Origin: SZUA-100 sp965248135
GTDB taxonomy: Bacteria; Pseudomonadota; Alphaproteobacteria; Rhizobiales; Rhizobiaceae
DNA: 64,000 nt
Assembly (NCBI GenBank): GCA_965248135.1
Contig: CBDFIN010000011.1
Span: 62,001-126,000 of the forward strand
Reading direction: 5' to 3'
Below the pieces are notes generated by a model that was not told the origin of the DNA, made no database searches, and saw only the letters and a program-made list of their open reading frames with translations. Positions 42,236 through 51,995 of this stretch are shown piece after piece. The translations under genes and the position numbers were made by a program. How positions within the stretch are numbered: the first letter of the stretch is position 1; each line of letters begins with the position of its first letter.

Positions 42236-42571
42236 TTATTTTGAAAATGTATCGAAGGCCTTGAGCGCCCTAGCGCTATAGGCATAGGACGGCCCGCCGC
42301 CCATATAGGTTGCCATGGCCAGCGCATCGCACAGTTCTTCCCGGGTCACTTTTAGTCTGACAAGCGCGCGAATGTGAAATCCGATGCAGCTGTCGCAACG
42401 GGTGGCGATAGCAATACCTAATGCCATGAATTCCTTGGTTTTCTCATCCAGCGCGCCATTGGTCTTGGCAGCCTTGCCCATAATACCAAAACCACGCGCG
42501 GTTTCGGGTACTTCTTTCGAAAATGTACCAATATCGGCTTCGATATCCGCCATGAAATTGCGCCAGTTCAT
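42236..42571 (-). CDS. Carboxymuconolactone decarboxylase-family (AhpD-like) protein
   Basis: A 111-residue protein with the classic active-site stretch IAIATRCDSCIGFHIRALVRL (CxxC plus histidine), found in AhpD-like peroxidase partners and carboxymuconolactone decarboxylases. The GGGPSYAYSARALKAFD end is also typical. It lies 18 bp downstream of the ABC permease gene on the same strand, so it may be co-transcribed. Its redox partner is unknown. Confidence 0.88.
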   Translation of the reverse strand: MNWRNFMADIEADIGTFSKEVPETARGFGIMGKAAKTNGALDEKTKEFMALGIAIATRCDSCIGFHIRALVRLKVTREELCDALAMATYMGGGPSYAYSARALKAFDTFSK

Positions 42572-42589
42572 AAATTCTATCCTCCCAGA

Positions 42590-43351
42590 TCAGCCCCGTT
42601 CATCTGATCCCATGTGGTTTTCCAGCCAGCGCACGCCGGCGCTGATGATCAACACCAGCACAAGATATTCCAGTATAAGCAGCGAATAAATTTCAAGCGG
42701 ACGGTACTCAATCACCACCAATTCATTTGCCCGGCGGGTAAGTTCCTGCATGCCGATAACCGAAGCGAATGCCGACATTTTGACAATATAGATGAACTGA
42801 TTGGCCAATGGCGGCAAGATGCGTCGGATCGCCTGTGGCAGAATCACATAACGCATCGTTTGAAAATAGTTCAGACCAATTGTTTGGGCCGCTTCGGTCT
42901 GTCCCCTGGCAATCGATTGAATGCCGGCGCGGTAGATTTCGGCGGTAAACGCACTGTCAGAAATGGCCAGCGTGATGATTGCACCCCAAAAGGCGTCGAT
43001 GGGAACGTCAAGACCCATCGATTTAAATATGATCGGCAGGCCGTAAAACACCCAAAAGAGCATCGGTAGAAGCGGAATGGAACGAACGAATTCGACATAT
43101 AGCCGGTTGAAAAATCGCAGCAAACGGCGGTCGGAGAGGCCCGGCAATGCCACCACCAGTCCTAGGATAATGGAAATCGCTGCCGCAATCAGCGAAATTA
43201 GTATGGTCGCTCCCATGCCGCTGATCAGAAATTTTATATTTATCCAGCCGGTCGGTGTCATCGGATTGATGACGTACCAGCCCCAGGTACTGGAAGAAGA
43301 ACAGCCGCCAAGCAGCAATAGTAATGAGAGCGCTATGAGAGTTTTTTTCAA
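42590..43351 (-). CDS. Amino-acid ABC transporter permease with a lipoprotein-like N-terminus
   Basis: A 253-residue inner-membrane permease of the HisM/GlnP family. The ABC coupling motif is GQTEAAQTIGLNYFQTMRYVILPQA near residue 150, and five helices are visible. The first ~20 residues (MKKTLIALSLLLLLGGCSSSS) look like a lipoprotein signal with a lipobox, odd for a permease. The next ~15 residues are periplasmic-like (WYVINPMTPTG). It is 9 bp downstream of its ATPase gene, which is divergent from the binding protein. Confidence 0.85.
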   Translation of the reverse strand: MKKTLIALSLLLLLGGCSSSSTWGWYVINPMTPTGWINIKFLISGMGATILISLIAAAISIILGLVVALPGLSDRRLLRFFNRLYVEFVRSIPLLPMLFWVFYGLPIIFKSMGLDVPIDAFWGAIITLAISDSAFTAEIYRAGIQSIARGQTEAAQTIGLNYFQTMRYVILPQAIRRILPPLANQFIYIVKMSAFASVIGMQELTRRANELVVIEYRPLEIYSLLILEYLVLVLIISAGVRWLENHMGSDERG

Positions 43352-43360
43352 CGGTCTCTC

Positions 43361-44101
43361 CTAATGCTGCAATATCTGGCTGAGGAATTGTTGGCAACGC
43401 GTTGATCGCGGAGAACCGAAAAACTGTTCCGGCTTTGCCTGTTCGACAATTTCGCCAGCATCCATAAACACCATGGTATCGGCGACTTTGCGGGCAAAAC
43501 CCATTTCATGGGTCACCACAATCATCGTCATTCCCTCCCTGGCCAATTCGACCATAACGTCCAGCACTTCCGAGATCATTTCAGGATCGAGCGCGGAAGT
43601 AGGCTCATCAAACAGCAATATCTTGGGCTCCATGCAAAGGCTGCGGGCGATAGCCACGCGCTGCTGCTGACCGCCGGAAAGCCGGCCCGGCCGCTTGTCG
43701 GCCTGCTCCGGAATTTTCACCCGTTCGAGATAAAGCCGGGCTCTTGTCTCGGCGTCTTGCTGCGACAGGCCACGCGCCTTGACCGGTCCCAGCACCAGGT
43801 TTTCCAGCACGGTTAAATGTGGAAACAGGTTGAACTGCTGAAAAACCATGCCGACTTCCGAGCGGATTTGCGCCACCGATCTGGGGTCGCTGGTAAGTTT
43901 AATTCCGTCGACCTCGATGGTCCCCTCCTGGTGGTGTTCCAGCCCATTGATGCAGCGCACAACGGTGGATTTACCAGAGCCCGAGGGGCCGCAAATCACC
44001 ACTTTTTCGCCGCTATCGACAGACAAACTTATGTCTTTGAGAACCTGAAAATCCCCGAACCATTTGTTCACACCGACCAGTTCGATTGCCCGATCCGTCA
44101 C
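43361..44101 (-). CDS. Amino-acid ABC transporter ATP-binding protein
   Basis: A 246-residue GlnQ/HisP-type ATPase. Walker A is CGPSGSGKST, the signature LSGGQQQR, Walker B ILLFDEPTSALDPE and the switch histidine in VTHEMGFA. The GTG at 44101 has a GGGGAGA ribosome site and gives the family's normal N-terminus (IELVGVNKWFGDFQVLKDI). The frame extends 30 codons upstream without support. It energises the permease encoded immediately downstream. Confidence 0.92.
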   Translation of the reverse strand: MTDRAIELVGVNKWFGDFQVLKDISLSVDSGEKVVICGPSGSGKSTVVRCINGLEHHQEGTIEVDGIKLTSDPRSVAQIRSEVGMVFQQFNLFPHLTVLENLVLGPVKARGLSQQDAETRARLYLERVKIPEQADKRPGRLSGGQQQRVAIARSLCMEPKILLFDEPTSALDPEMISEVLDVMVELAREGMTMIVVTHEMGFARKVADTMVFMDAGEIVEQAKPEQFFGSPRSTRCQQFLSQILQH

Positions 44102-44226
44102 CTTGTTTTCTCCCCACCAATTCCTTTTACGGAAACAAATTTGTTGACAATAGGTTTGCAATCCTCCTGAAATCAAGGGCACAATAACCAAAACAATATG
44201 ATCAGGTCACCCAGAGGGAGAAACTT

Positions 44227-44997
44227 ATGAGACGAATTTTGCAGGCAGTCACGGCAGCCTTTGTTGTGATTGGCCTTACCGTATCGGCCCAGGCGCAATC
44301 GGCACTTAACAAGATTTTGGACGCAGGCGCCCTTAAGGTCGGCACCACCGGCGACTGGAACCCGATGTCACTTCGCGACCCCGCAACCAACAGCTACAAG
44401 GGTTTTGACATCGATGTCATGAATGAGCTGGCCAAGGACCTCGGGGTCAAGGTCGAGTATGTTCCAACCGACTGGAAAACGCTGGTCAACGGCATCGTTG
44501 CCGGCAAGTACCACATCACCGGTTCAGCGTCGATTTCCCCTCCCCGCATGAAAGTAGCGGGATTTTCCGAAAGCTATCTGGCGGTCGAAATCTATCCCTT
44601 CACCGCGAAAGACAAGGCCGACAATTTTGATGGCTACGATTCGATCAACAAACCGAATGTCAAAGTCGCAACAACTTTGGGCACGACATTTGAAGCGCTG
44701 GTTCGCGAATGGTTTCCGCAGGCCGATATTAAAGTGGTCGAAGCGCCGGCCCGTGGTTTTCAGGAAGTAATTGCAGGCCGGGCTGATGTATTCATCACCT
44801 CCAACATCGAAGGTTCTACCCTGCAAGCAAAGTTTCCGATAACCCGGGTACCCAATACCGGACCGCGCGCGCCCTCCCCCATCGCCATGCTGTTGCCGCA
44901 GGATGATCAGGTCTGGATCAATTATGTCAACAACTGGGTGAAGGTTAAGACAGCCAAGGGGTTTTTCACCAAAACAAAGGCCAAGTGGGGTCTGTAG
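44227..44997 (+). CDS. Periplasmic amino-acid-binding protein of the ABC transporter
   Basis: A 256-residue family 3 solute-binding protein. It has a signal peptide (residues 1-23, AQA cleavage), then LKVGTTGDWNPMSLRDPATNSYKGFDID near residue 37 and the family's VEYVPTDWKTLVNGIVAGKYHI. The ligand-binding arginine is in SISPPRMKVAGFSESY. The closest functional group by eye includes cyclohexadienyl dehydratase-like and polar amino-acid binders. It diverges from the ATPase gene across a 125-bp promoter region and ends at a strong terminator. Confidence 0.88.
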   Translation: MRRILQAVTAAFVVIGLTVSAQAQSALNKILDAGALKVGTTGDWNPMSLRDPATNSYKGFDIDVMNELAKDLGVKVEYVPTDWKTLVNGIVAGKYHITGSASISPPRMKVAGFSESYLAVEIYPFTAKDKADNFDGYDSINKPNVKVATTLGTTFEALVREWFPQADIKVVEAPARGFQEVIAGRADVFITSNIEGSTLQAKFPITRVPNTGPRAPSPIAMLLPQDDQVWINYVNNWVKVKTAKGFFTKTKAKWGL

Positions 44998-45018
44998 CCA
45001 AAAACTAATTGCTAATCT

Positions 45019-45055
45019 GCCGGGTCGCGCGGTGATGCGTGGCCCGGCTTTTTTT
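45019..45055 (+). terminator. Rho-independent terminator after the binding-protein gene
   Basis: GCCGGG (45019-45024) pairs with CCCGGC (45043-45048), and the loop region includes further pairing. Seven T residues (45049-45055) follow directly, as in a canonical intrinsic terminator. It lies 22 bp after the stop of the binding-protein gene. Confidence 0.85.
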
Positions 45056-45111
45056 CAGCGTAGCCGGAATTTGCCTTGGCGAAATAGCACGCCGCTGAGT
45101 TGGAGGTCGCC

Positions 45112-45876
45112 ATGCAGCTTGCGCGAATGACCTGGCTGGACGTGGAAAAACATCTGGCCGAAAACAAAGGGATTATTGTTCCCGTCGGATCGACCGAGCA
45201 GCACGGGCCGATGGGCATGATCGGCACCGACACTATATGTGCCGAGGCCGTGGCATTAGCTGCGGCCAAGATATGCGGCGCTTTAGTGGTTCCTGCCATT
45301 GCCTACACACCGGCACCGTTCAATATGGCATTTCCTGGCACCGTGTCCGTCTCTGCAAAAACTTTCGGTCTCGTTATGTCCGAGATTTTTAGCGGGCTGA
45401 GCGAGCAGGGATTTGATCAAATTTACGTGATCAACGGACATGGGGCCAATCTTCAACCGTTGTCGGAAGCAATAAAGGCGATAACCGGAGCACAATTTCG
45501 CATTCGAAGCTGGTGGGAATTTGATGCGGTACAAAAACTGCGCCAGTCCCTTTACGGAGAGTGGGAAGGAATGCACGCAACACCAACAGAAATCTCCATA
45601 ACCCAGGCGCTTTATGGAGTGTTGCCGCCCGGCGAAGCATCAACTCCTCCGCGCAGGCTCACTGCCGACTACATCAAAGCCCACAGCGGAGACAAGCATG
45701 GCCCTGCGCACGAGCATCGCGCCGCCTTCCCGGATGGGCGGGTCGGGTCACATTCGGCGTTGGCCAGACCGCAGCACGGGCAGAAAATACTGGCAGCAGC
45801 CGCCAGCGCTCTGGCCAAAGATTTAACGGCATTCTTGCAGCGCAAAAATGAAGTCAGCCGGAGTGGTGACGATTAA
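45112..45876 (+). CDS. Creatininase-family amidohydrolase
   Basis: A 254-residue member of the creatininase family. Metal-binding elements are visible: PVGSTEQHGPMGMIGTDT (glutamate, histidine, aspartate) near residue 28, VINGHGANLQPL near residue 107, and GMHATPTEIS near residue 153. The ATG at 45112 follows TTGGAGG. Members hydrolyse creatinine or other cyclic amides, or act in cofactor synthesis (MftE/formamide types). It sits after an amino-acid-type ABC transporter, which might bring in its substrate. Confidence 0.82.
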   Translation: MQLARMTWLDVEKHLAENKGIIVPVGSTEQHGPMGMIGTDTICAEAVALAAAKICGALVVPAIAYTPAPFNMAFPGTVSVSAKTFGLVMSEIFSGLSEQGFDQIYVINGHGANLQPLSEAIKAITGAQFRIRSWWEFDAVQKLRQSLYGEWEGMHATPTEISITQALYGVLPPGEASTPPRRLTADYIKAHSGDKHGPAHEHRAAFPDGRVGSHSALARPQHGQKILAAAASALAKDLTAFLQRKNEVSRSGDD

Positions 45877-46265
45877 TCGTTGCCAGATTCAGCATTCTCA
45901 AAATGTGCTTTCAATTATCTTCAAATCAGTGTTAATTAGCTAGATTATTCAACAATGTCGTAGCTCCATTTGCTGATCGAATTCCGGAGAGACTCAGCCT
46001 GGGAAGTCAATAATTCAATTCGTTGCAAGTAACCGCAAGGGACTTCTAGCAGCCGATATTTTTGCCCGATATAGTGTTCAATTTATTGATCGCGGCATCG
46101 AGAAATCATGCAATTCGTGTCACAAAATTTCTAGCTTATTCTCATATCAATACTGCAATTTCACTTGAACATCACTAAAAATAGTGACAATATGTCGCAG
46201 TTTTTGACATAAATTAATTGAAAGATCGGTTTTCCAATACCGAGCCACCGATGCGAGGAGGATTG
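45877..46265. other. AT-rich intergenic region upstream of the metallophosphoesterase operon
   Basis: About 390 bp with lower GC content than its flanks and no convincing gene. It presumably holds the promoter of the 46-55 kb operon. A strong GAGGAGGA ribosome site lies at its right edge. I saw no tRNA or clear operator. Confidence 0.55.
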
Positions 46266-47747
46266 ATGGCAAAGATTACACATATATGTTTGTCGGATTT
46301 GCACGCGGGCGCCGCCACCAGCCTCATTACCCCGGTTGACCCGCAAACATTACAACGGCAATCCAGGAAAATCAGCGAAACGGCTGCGGCATTCATGCCA
46401 GCGCTGCATGAATTTCTTGTCCAATTTGGCCAGTCGCAAAACGCCAACGGCCCATCCGACCCGCCGCAATTGGTGCTGTTGGGCGATGTGCTTGATCTGG
46501 CATTTTCTGACCGGGGGTATGCCAGTGAAGTTTTCGTTGAATTTCTAACGAGCCTTACAGGCGAAAAACTGTTCGATGACAAGCTTGTGGTCATTCCGGG
46601 TAATCATGATCATTCCTTGTGGACCGGCGGGCGCTATGCGGCTGAGGCGCAATCAGTCAAAAACGGCAAATTAAACGATCAGCAACTCGGCCTGATCGAG
46701 GCTACCCCCGCTTTCGCAGCCAGTACGGAAATCCCGTCACCACTGATTGGCGCAATTGCCCAACGCGCCGGACTGAGCGGCCAGACCGATTTGAGATACC
46801 CCAATTATGGTCTCGTCAATCAGGATAAGTCCAGGGGAATTGTCTTTCACCACGGCCATTTCATCGAAACCACCTATAAGGCGATGTCAATCCTTGCCGA
46901 CAAATTGAACAATCACCCGCGCACCACTATGACTGCGGCAGATCTTGCCAGCGAGAATGCCAACTGGATCGATTTTGGCTGGTCGTCGTTTGGTGATGCA
47001 GCCAATGTCGGCAACGATGTCACCGCACTTTACCAGTATTTGCTCACCGGTTCGGAAGCGCAGCAATTGAAAAACCGTGCCTCAAAGGTGCTTGAGGAAA
47101 TGGTTTCAGGATCGCTGCCGATGGGTGGACAGCGGCAGGTGCAACATATTGTCCGAATGGTCATGAAGGTGCTGATCGACGCAACTTTTGGCGCCTACTC
47201 GGATGCCGAACGCTACTCCCAAATCGAATATCTGTCCGCCTCTTCGCTTGAGGGTTTGAACTGGTATGTGCGTGAACCGGTTAAACGGCAAATGCTGGAT
47301 GAATTGACGGCACTGCCCAAGAATATGACATTCGTTTTCGGCCATACTCACAAACCATTTGAGGATGAGATCGCGGTCGATGGCTTTGAGCTGCCGGTGG
47401 CCACCTGCAATACCGGCGGCTGGATGTTGGATGCACCGAGGCTCGACGGCAAGGAGGGTGCGTCTTTGGTGCTGGTCGATGATCAATTGAATACCATATC
47501 GATCAGGATGTTTCAGACCAGAATGGACGGCGCCTTCCAACCGGGTGTTGCCCGGCTGATCTCGCAACACGATGCCAGTGCGGACGAGTTCATGGATCAG
47601 GTCAATCATGCGCTCCATCAGACCCAATCCCTGTGGGATAATCTGGCCGAAGTGGCCGGCAAAGCCTATCAATTTCGCCAAAACCTGATTTTGGAAGAAA
47701 CCCATCAGGACGATATTCGTGCCGATGCAGCAGGAGCAATATTATGA
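46266..47747 (+). CDS. Calcineurin-like metallophosphoesterase
   Basis: A 493-residue phosphoesterase. The metal motifs are complete: SDLHAGAA at residues 9-16, GDVLDL near 77, GNHDHS near 115, GHFIE near 199 and GHTHKPF near 360. It is longer than single-domain enzymes because of helical insertions between the fourth and fifth motifs. There is no signal peptide. The ATG at 46266 has GAGGAGGAT upstream. It overlaps the giant oxidoreductase by 4 bp. The substrate is unknown; a cyclic-nucleotide target would fit the cyclase at the operon's end, but this is speculation. Confidence 0.85.
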   Translation: MAKITHICLSDLHAGAATSLITPVDPQTLQRQSRKISETAAAFMPALHEFLVQFGQSQNANGPSDPPQLVLLGDVLDLAFSDRGYASEVFVEFLTSLTGEKLFDDKLVVIPGNHDHSLWTGGRYAAEAQSVKNGKLNDQQLGLIEATPAFAASTEIPSPLIGAIAQRAGLSGQTDLRYPNYGLVNQDKSRGIVFHHGHFIETTYKAMSILADKLNNHPRTTMTAADLASENANWIDFGWSSFGDAANVGNDVTALYQYLLTGSEAQQLKNRASKVLEEMVSGSLPMGGQRQVQHIVRMVMKVLIDATFGAYSDAERYSQIEYLSASSLEGLNWYVREPVKRQMLDELTALPKNMTFVFGHTHKPFEDEIAVDGFELPVATCNTGGWMLDAPRLDGKEGASLVLVDDQLNTISIRMFQTRMDGAFQPGVARLISQHDASADEFMDQVNHALHQTQSLWDNLAEVAGKAYQFRQNLILEETHQDDIRADAAGAIL

Positions 47748-50700
47748 CTGGCTCCTCAACCATGATTTCCAAACCGATCGCAGATGCCGACAAGGCCTAT
47801 GATGTCATCATCGTCGGCTCCGGCTATGGCGGTGGCATCGCCGCCTCGCGCCTGGCGCGCACCGGCAAGAAGGTCGCCGTGCTTGAGCGTGGCCGGGAAA
47901 TACGGCCGGGTGACTATCCAGATACCGCCGCTGCTGCAATTGCCGATATGCAAATCACCACCGCGCAATCCGGCAAAACCATCGGCCGGGCCGATGGGCT
48001 TTACGATTTCAGAATAAATGACGATATGAACGTCTTCCTCGGCTGTGGTCTCGGCGGCACCTCTCTGGTCAATGCCAATGTCGCCCTTGAGATCGACAAG
48101 CGCATTTTCAACCAGCACCATTGGCCAAAGGCCTATCGCGACAACCCTGATTTGCTCGATCCCTATTGTGAGCGGGCGCGCAAGTGGCTGGGTTCCAACC
48201 CCTACCCTAAATCATCGCCGAAATTGCCCAAGCTCAAATCGCTGAAAATGTCAGCAAAGTCGCTCAAAGAGCCGTTTTCCCGCCCGCCGATCAATGTCAC
48301 CTTCAAGGACGGACCCAATGCTGCCGGCGTTTATCAGCACGCCTGCAATCTGTGCGGTGATTGCTGCACCGGCTGCAATTACGGCGCCAAGAACACCACC
48401 TTGATGAACTATCTGCCCGATGCCAGCAAAAACGGTGCCGAGATTTTTACTGGTGCCAATGTGCAGTGGGTGAAAAAACAGGATGGCGGCGGCTGGGCCG
48501 TTTCAATCGACAGTATCGGTGATAAGGATGCTGATAGCGAAGCGATACAGATCACCGCCGATGTGGTCATTTTGGCGGCCGGAACACTCGGTTCCACCGA
48601 AATTCTGCTGCGTTCAAAAGAGCAGACCGGTCTAAAGGTCTCAGATCAGCTGGGGCAACGGTTTTCCGGTAATGGCGATGTGCTGGCCTTTGGCTATAAC
48701 GCCAATTTGACCCAAAAAACCAATGCCAAACAAAGAGCGCCGATCTATAGCGTGGGTGCCGGCCACAACAAACCCGATAAACCGCAGTTTCAACCAGGAC
48801 CATGCATTGCCGGTCTGATCGATATGCGCGACCCGGATCGCCAGCTTAAGGACGGCCTGGTGATTGAAGAGGGTGTCATGCCTGGTGCTTTGGCAATGGG
48901 CTATGTGGCAATTTTCTTCATGGCGGACGCGCTGGAGGGTGATGTGTTTCGCTTTGGCGACACGATGTTACGGCTGGAGGATGCGCAAAAACTGGGCGAG
49001 ATGATACTTGAGGACCCCTCCAAGCTTGCCGATGCAGGCTACTCGGGCCCTCTTTCACGGACCCAATCCTATCTGGTGATGAGCCATGACGATTCAAACG
49101 GTCAGTTGCGCCTAAAAAACAACCGCGCGGTGGTCGAGTGGCCCAAGGTTGGGGCAGAAAAATCCATCGTCCGCGATAATGAAATTCTGCAACAGGCTAG
49201 CGAAGCGATCTGGGCGGAATATATGACCAACCCGGTCTGGGAGGACAAGTTCGGTAACAAGCTGATAACCGTTCATCCGATCGGCGGTTGTCCGATGGGC
49301 GATAACGCCAAGCTGGGCGTGGTAAATGGTGATTGCCAGGTCTTTGATGCCGGCGCGCCGGCTGCGAAAAATGATGATCTGGTTCACGACGGGCTTTATG
49401 TTTGCGATGGTGCCGTTATTCCCGGTTCGCTTGGGGTCAATCCACTATTGACCATCAGCGCGATCACCGAACGGGCAATTGAAAAACTTGCCGCCGACCG
49501 CGGCTGGACCATCGACTGGACAGCCAACGAACCCGAGGAGGCACCGGCGAAAAAAGGCGGACTGTTTGCCTTCGTGAGTCATGTCGCTGCTGCCCTTAAG
49601 GAGGATGTCTCTCTCACGCCTGCATTCGAATTGCAGATGGCGATCAACGCGTTACAAAAAATCGTCACCGATATCAACAACAAGGATTTCGATGCGGCAC
49701 GTGCTGACGCCAAGTCTTTCTACAGTTTGCTGACCATGGCGCTCGGTGGGGCAAGCAAGTCTTTACCGTCGTGGAAGACGATTGAAGGCTATTTGAGTGA
49801 TGCGGTGCTGGCTGACGATGTCGGCCCTATAATTACTGAATTCATGCCGACGCTGCAAAATATCGAGGCGGCGCTAAAACAAGGCGACTATGCCAAGGTT
49901 TTGGAAATCATTGAGATCGATATGGGTGATTTCAGCCCGGGTCTGGCTTTTTTCGAACGCATGGCCGGCTCGCTTTCTGATCAGGGTATTGACCGACCAC
50001 ATCCCGTTTCCGATCCATTTGTCATTGCCGGCAGTGACGTTAACGACAGCAATTTCTCGGTCGTCGGTCATTTCGGTATCGATGCTGGCAGCATTGAAAA
50101 AATGATGAAGGACCGCTCTCATACGGCAAAGCTCGCCGGCACCCTTGAGTGCCCCTTTCTGGGTGGCGCGTTTACCTTTGACGATGGCGCGACCTTTGAA
50201 TTGATGCCGGAAGATATGAAGCGGGTTGAGTGCTGGAAAATGAACTATTCCGGCGGCCTTGTTGCGAATTCTCAAAATGGCGCTGCCATAGGTAAAAGCG
50301 GCCAGCTTTATTTTGCCGGCTCCAAAACGCTCAAGCGCCGTCCCGGTTCCAATTGGTGGCGGGATGTGACCACCCTTTTTGTCGATATTCATGATGGTCC
50401 AGACACCTCAGCACCATTGGTGGCCCGCGGTATCATGCAATTGGGTATGCAGGATCTTGCGGCCCAGGCAGCGACGCTGACCACAGCGATCACAGGTAAA
50501 ATCGATAGTCTGGAAAGCGAAATCAAAGGCAAACTGCTGATGGCCTATCTGACCAACAGCCTGCCGCAGGCATTTGAGGAAAAAACCTTGCGGGTTGAAC
50601 TGGTTAAACTTGCCATCCTGCTGACAACTTCGACCGGTCATCCGAAACTTGAAAAAATGATCGATCAGTATTTCCTGGCCAAATTCGGCGGATCATTTGT

Positions 50701-51943
50701 CGAATTGGTGTTTAGAACCTATGGCGGCCCGCTAGCTTATTTGAAAAACTTCCCGGCAACCGACGATCAGGCCCGGCTCAAGCGCTGGAAAGGTGGGGGC
50801 GAACCAAAGCGTCAATTACCGACACCTGTTTCCAAACCGTCAAATCCTCCAACGGCGGCCAATCCTGCTACCACAGGACATTTCGCCTTGACCCGTTATC
50901 GGGGCGGCAGCAAGGGTCCGGTAATTCTCGCCCCGGGCTTTGGCACCACGGCGGCATCATTTGCGATGCAAACAACCGATGTGAACCTGGTCGAGTACCT
51001 CACCCATAACGACTATGATGTGTGGTTGTTTGATTATCGCGGTAGTCCGGCGCTTACCGCCACCCGAAAGCCTTTCACTATCGACGACATTGCCCGAGAG
51101 GACTGGCCGGCGGCAGTTGAGGCGGTGCAGCAGGCCACGGGCGCCAAAGACGTTCAGTGTCTGGCCCATTGTGTTGGTTCGATGAGCCTGTTGATGGCCA
51201 TACTGTCGGGCATGCAAGGGGTCCGTTCGATCATCTCTTCCCAGACCACAGTTCATCCCGTCACCAGTTGGTTCAATGCGGCCAAATCGGATATCGGACT
51301 GGCCAGTTTCCTGTGCGAAGGCGCCCCGAAATCGATGGACGGGTTGATTGATTCGCTGGGTCTGCCGCAAAGCGTGACCAAGATGCTGAAGGACGGAATG
51401 CCGTCGGTCAGTATGGTGTCGTCTACCGATGCCAGTTCAAAAAATTATCTGCGCGACAAGGCAATCGATCTGCTGTTGTGGAATGTTCCATTTCCTGCTG
51501 AAGAGCCTTGCTACAATCCGACCTGTCATCGTGTGTTCGGTGTTTTCGGCGCAAGCTACGCCCACGACCAGCTCAACGAAATGACCCACAATGCCCTGGT
51601 TGATGTGTTTGGCACGGTGGCGTCAAAACCGTTTGAACAACTGGCTTTGATCATGCGGAAGGGCATTGCCACCAACAGCCAGGGAACTGGTGGTTATCTC
51701 GAAAATGTCAAGCGCCTCAACATGCCAATCGATTTTGTTGCCGGTTCGCGCAACCAGATATTTTTCCCCGAAACTTCCTTGCGCACCTTGCGATGGCTGC
51801 ACCAGCACAACCCGGGCAAAGCCGATGACCTTTATACGCGCCGGGTATTTGACAACTACGCACACATGGACTTCTTTATTGGCAAGACCGCATCTAGGGA
51901 TATTTTTCCCTATCTGTTAGAGCGGCTTGAAAAGCGGGCATGA
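47744..51943 (+). CDS. GMC oxidoreductase-alpha/beta hydrolase fusion protein
   Basis: A 1399-residue protein. Residues ~18-575 are a cholesterol-oxidase-like GMC flavoenzyme with the FAD motif VIIVGSGYGGGIAASRLA, GCGLGGTSLVN, a cysteine cluster CNLCGDCCTGCNYGAKN, and HPIGGCPMGDN near residue 506. Residues ~590-1030 include a domain (DPFVIAGSDVNDSNFSVVGHFG) I do not recognise by name. Residues ~1050-1399 are an alpha/beta hydrolase (PVILAPGFGTTAASF) whose nucleophile elbow reads AHCVGS, with cysteine instead of serine. There is no signal peptide. It may oxidise and then cleave a sterol- or lipid-like substrate. Confidence 0.88.
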   Translation: MTGSSTMISKPIADADKAYDVIIVGSGYGGGIAASRLARTGKKVAVLERGREIRPGDYPDTAAAAIADMQITTAQSGKTIGRADGLYDFRINDDMNVFLGCGLGGTSLVNANVALEIDKRIFNQHHWPKAYRDNPDLLDPYCERARKWLGSNPYPKSSPKLPKLKSLKMSAKSLKEPFSRPPINVTFKDGPNAAGVYQHACNLCGDCCTGCNYGAKNTTLMNYLPDASKNGAEIFTGANVQWVKKQDGGGWAVSIDSIGDKDADSEAIQITADVVILAAGTLGSTEILLRSKEQTGLKVSDQLGQRFSGNGDVLAFGYNANLTQKTNAKQRAPIYSVGAGHNKPDKPQFQPGPCIAGLIDMRDPDRQLKDGLVIEEGVMPGALAMGYVAIFFMADALEGDVFRFGDTMLRLEDAQKLGEMILEDPSKLADAGYSGPLSRTQSYLVMSHDDSNGQLRLKNNRAVVEWPKVGAEKSIVRDNEILQQASEAIWAEYMTNPVWEDKFGNKLITVHPIGGCPMGDNAKLGVVNGDCQVFDAGAPAAKNDDLVHDGLYVCDGAVIPGSLGVNPLLTISAITERAIEKLAADRGWTIDWTANEPEEAPAKKGGLFAFVSHVAAALKEDVSLTPAFELQMAINALQKIVTDINNKDFDAARADAKSFYSLLTMALGGASKSLPSWKTIEGYLSDAVLADDVGPIITEFMPTLQNIEAALKQGDYAKVLEIIEIDMGDFSPGLAFFERMAGSLSDQGIDRPHPVSDPFVIAGSDVNDSNFSVVGHFGIDAGSIEKMMKDRSHTAKLAGTLECPFLGGAFTFDDGATFELMPEDMKRVECWKMNYSGGLVANSQNGAAIGKSGQLYFAGSKTLKRRPGSNWWRDVTTLFVDIHDGPDTSAPLVARGIMQLGMQDLAAQAATLTTAITGKIDSLESEIKGKLLMAYLTNSLPQAFEEKTLRVELVKLAILLTTSTGHPKLEKMIDQYFLAKFGGSFVELVFRTYGGPLAYLKNFPATDDQARLKRWKGGGEPKRQLPTPVSKPSNPPTAANPATTGHFALTRYRGGSKGPVILAPGFGTTAASFAMQTTDVNLVEYLTHNDYDVWLFDYRGSPALTATRKPFTIDDIAREDWPAAVEAVQQATGAKDVQCLAHCVGSMSLLMAILSGMQGVRSIISSQTTVHPVTSWFNAAKSDIGLASFLCEGAPKSMDGLIDSLGLPQSVTKMLKDGMPSVSMVSSTDASSKNYLRDKAIDLLLWNVPFPAEEPCYNPTCHRVFGVFGASYAHDQLNEMTHNALVDVFGTVASKPFEQLALIMRKGIATNSQGTGGYLENVKRLNMPIDFVAGSRNQIFFPETSLRTLRWLHQHNPGKADDLYTRRVFDNYAHMDFFIGKTASRDIFPYLLERLEKRA

Positions 51944-51995
51944 AGATGGAAGGTACGCTTTTGCACTTCGTGCATTGCGATTGGATTATAGTTCT

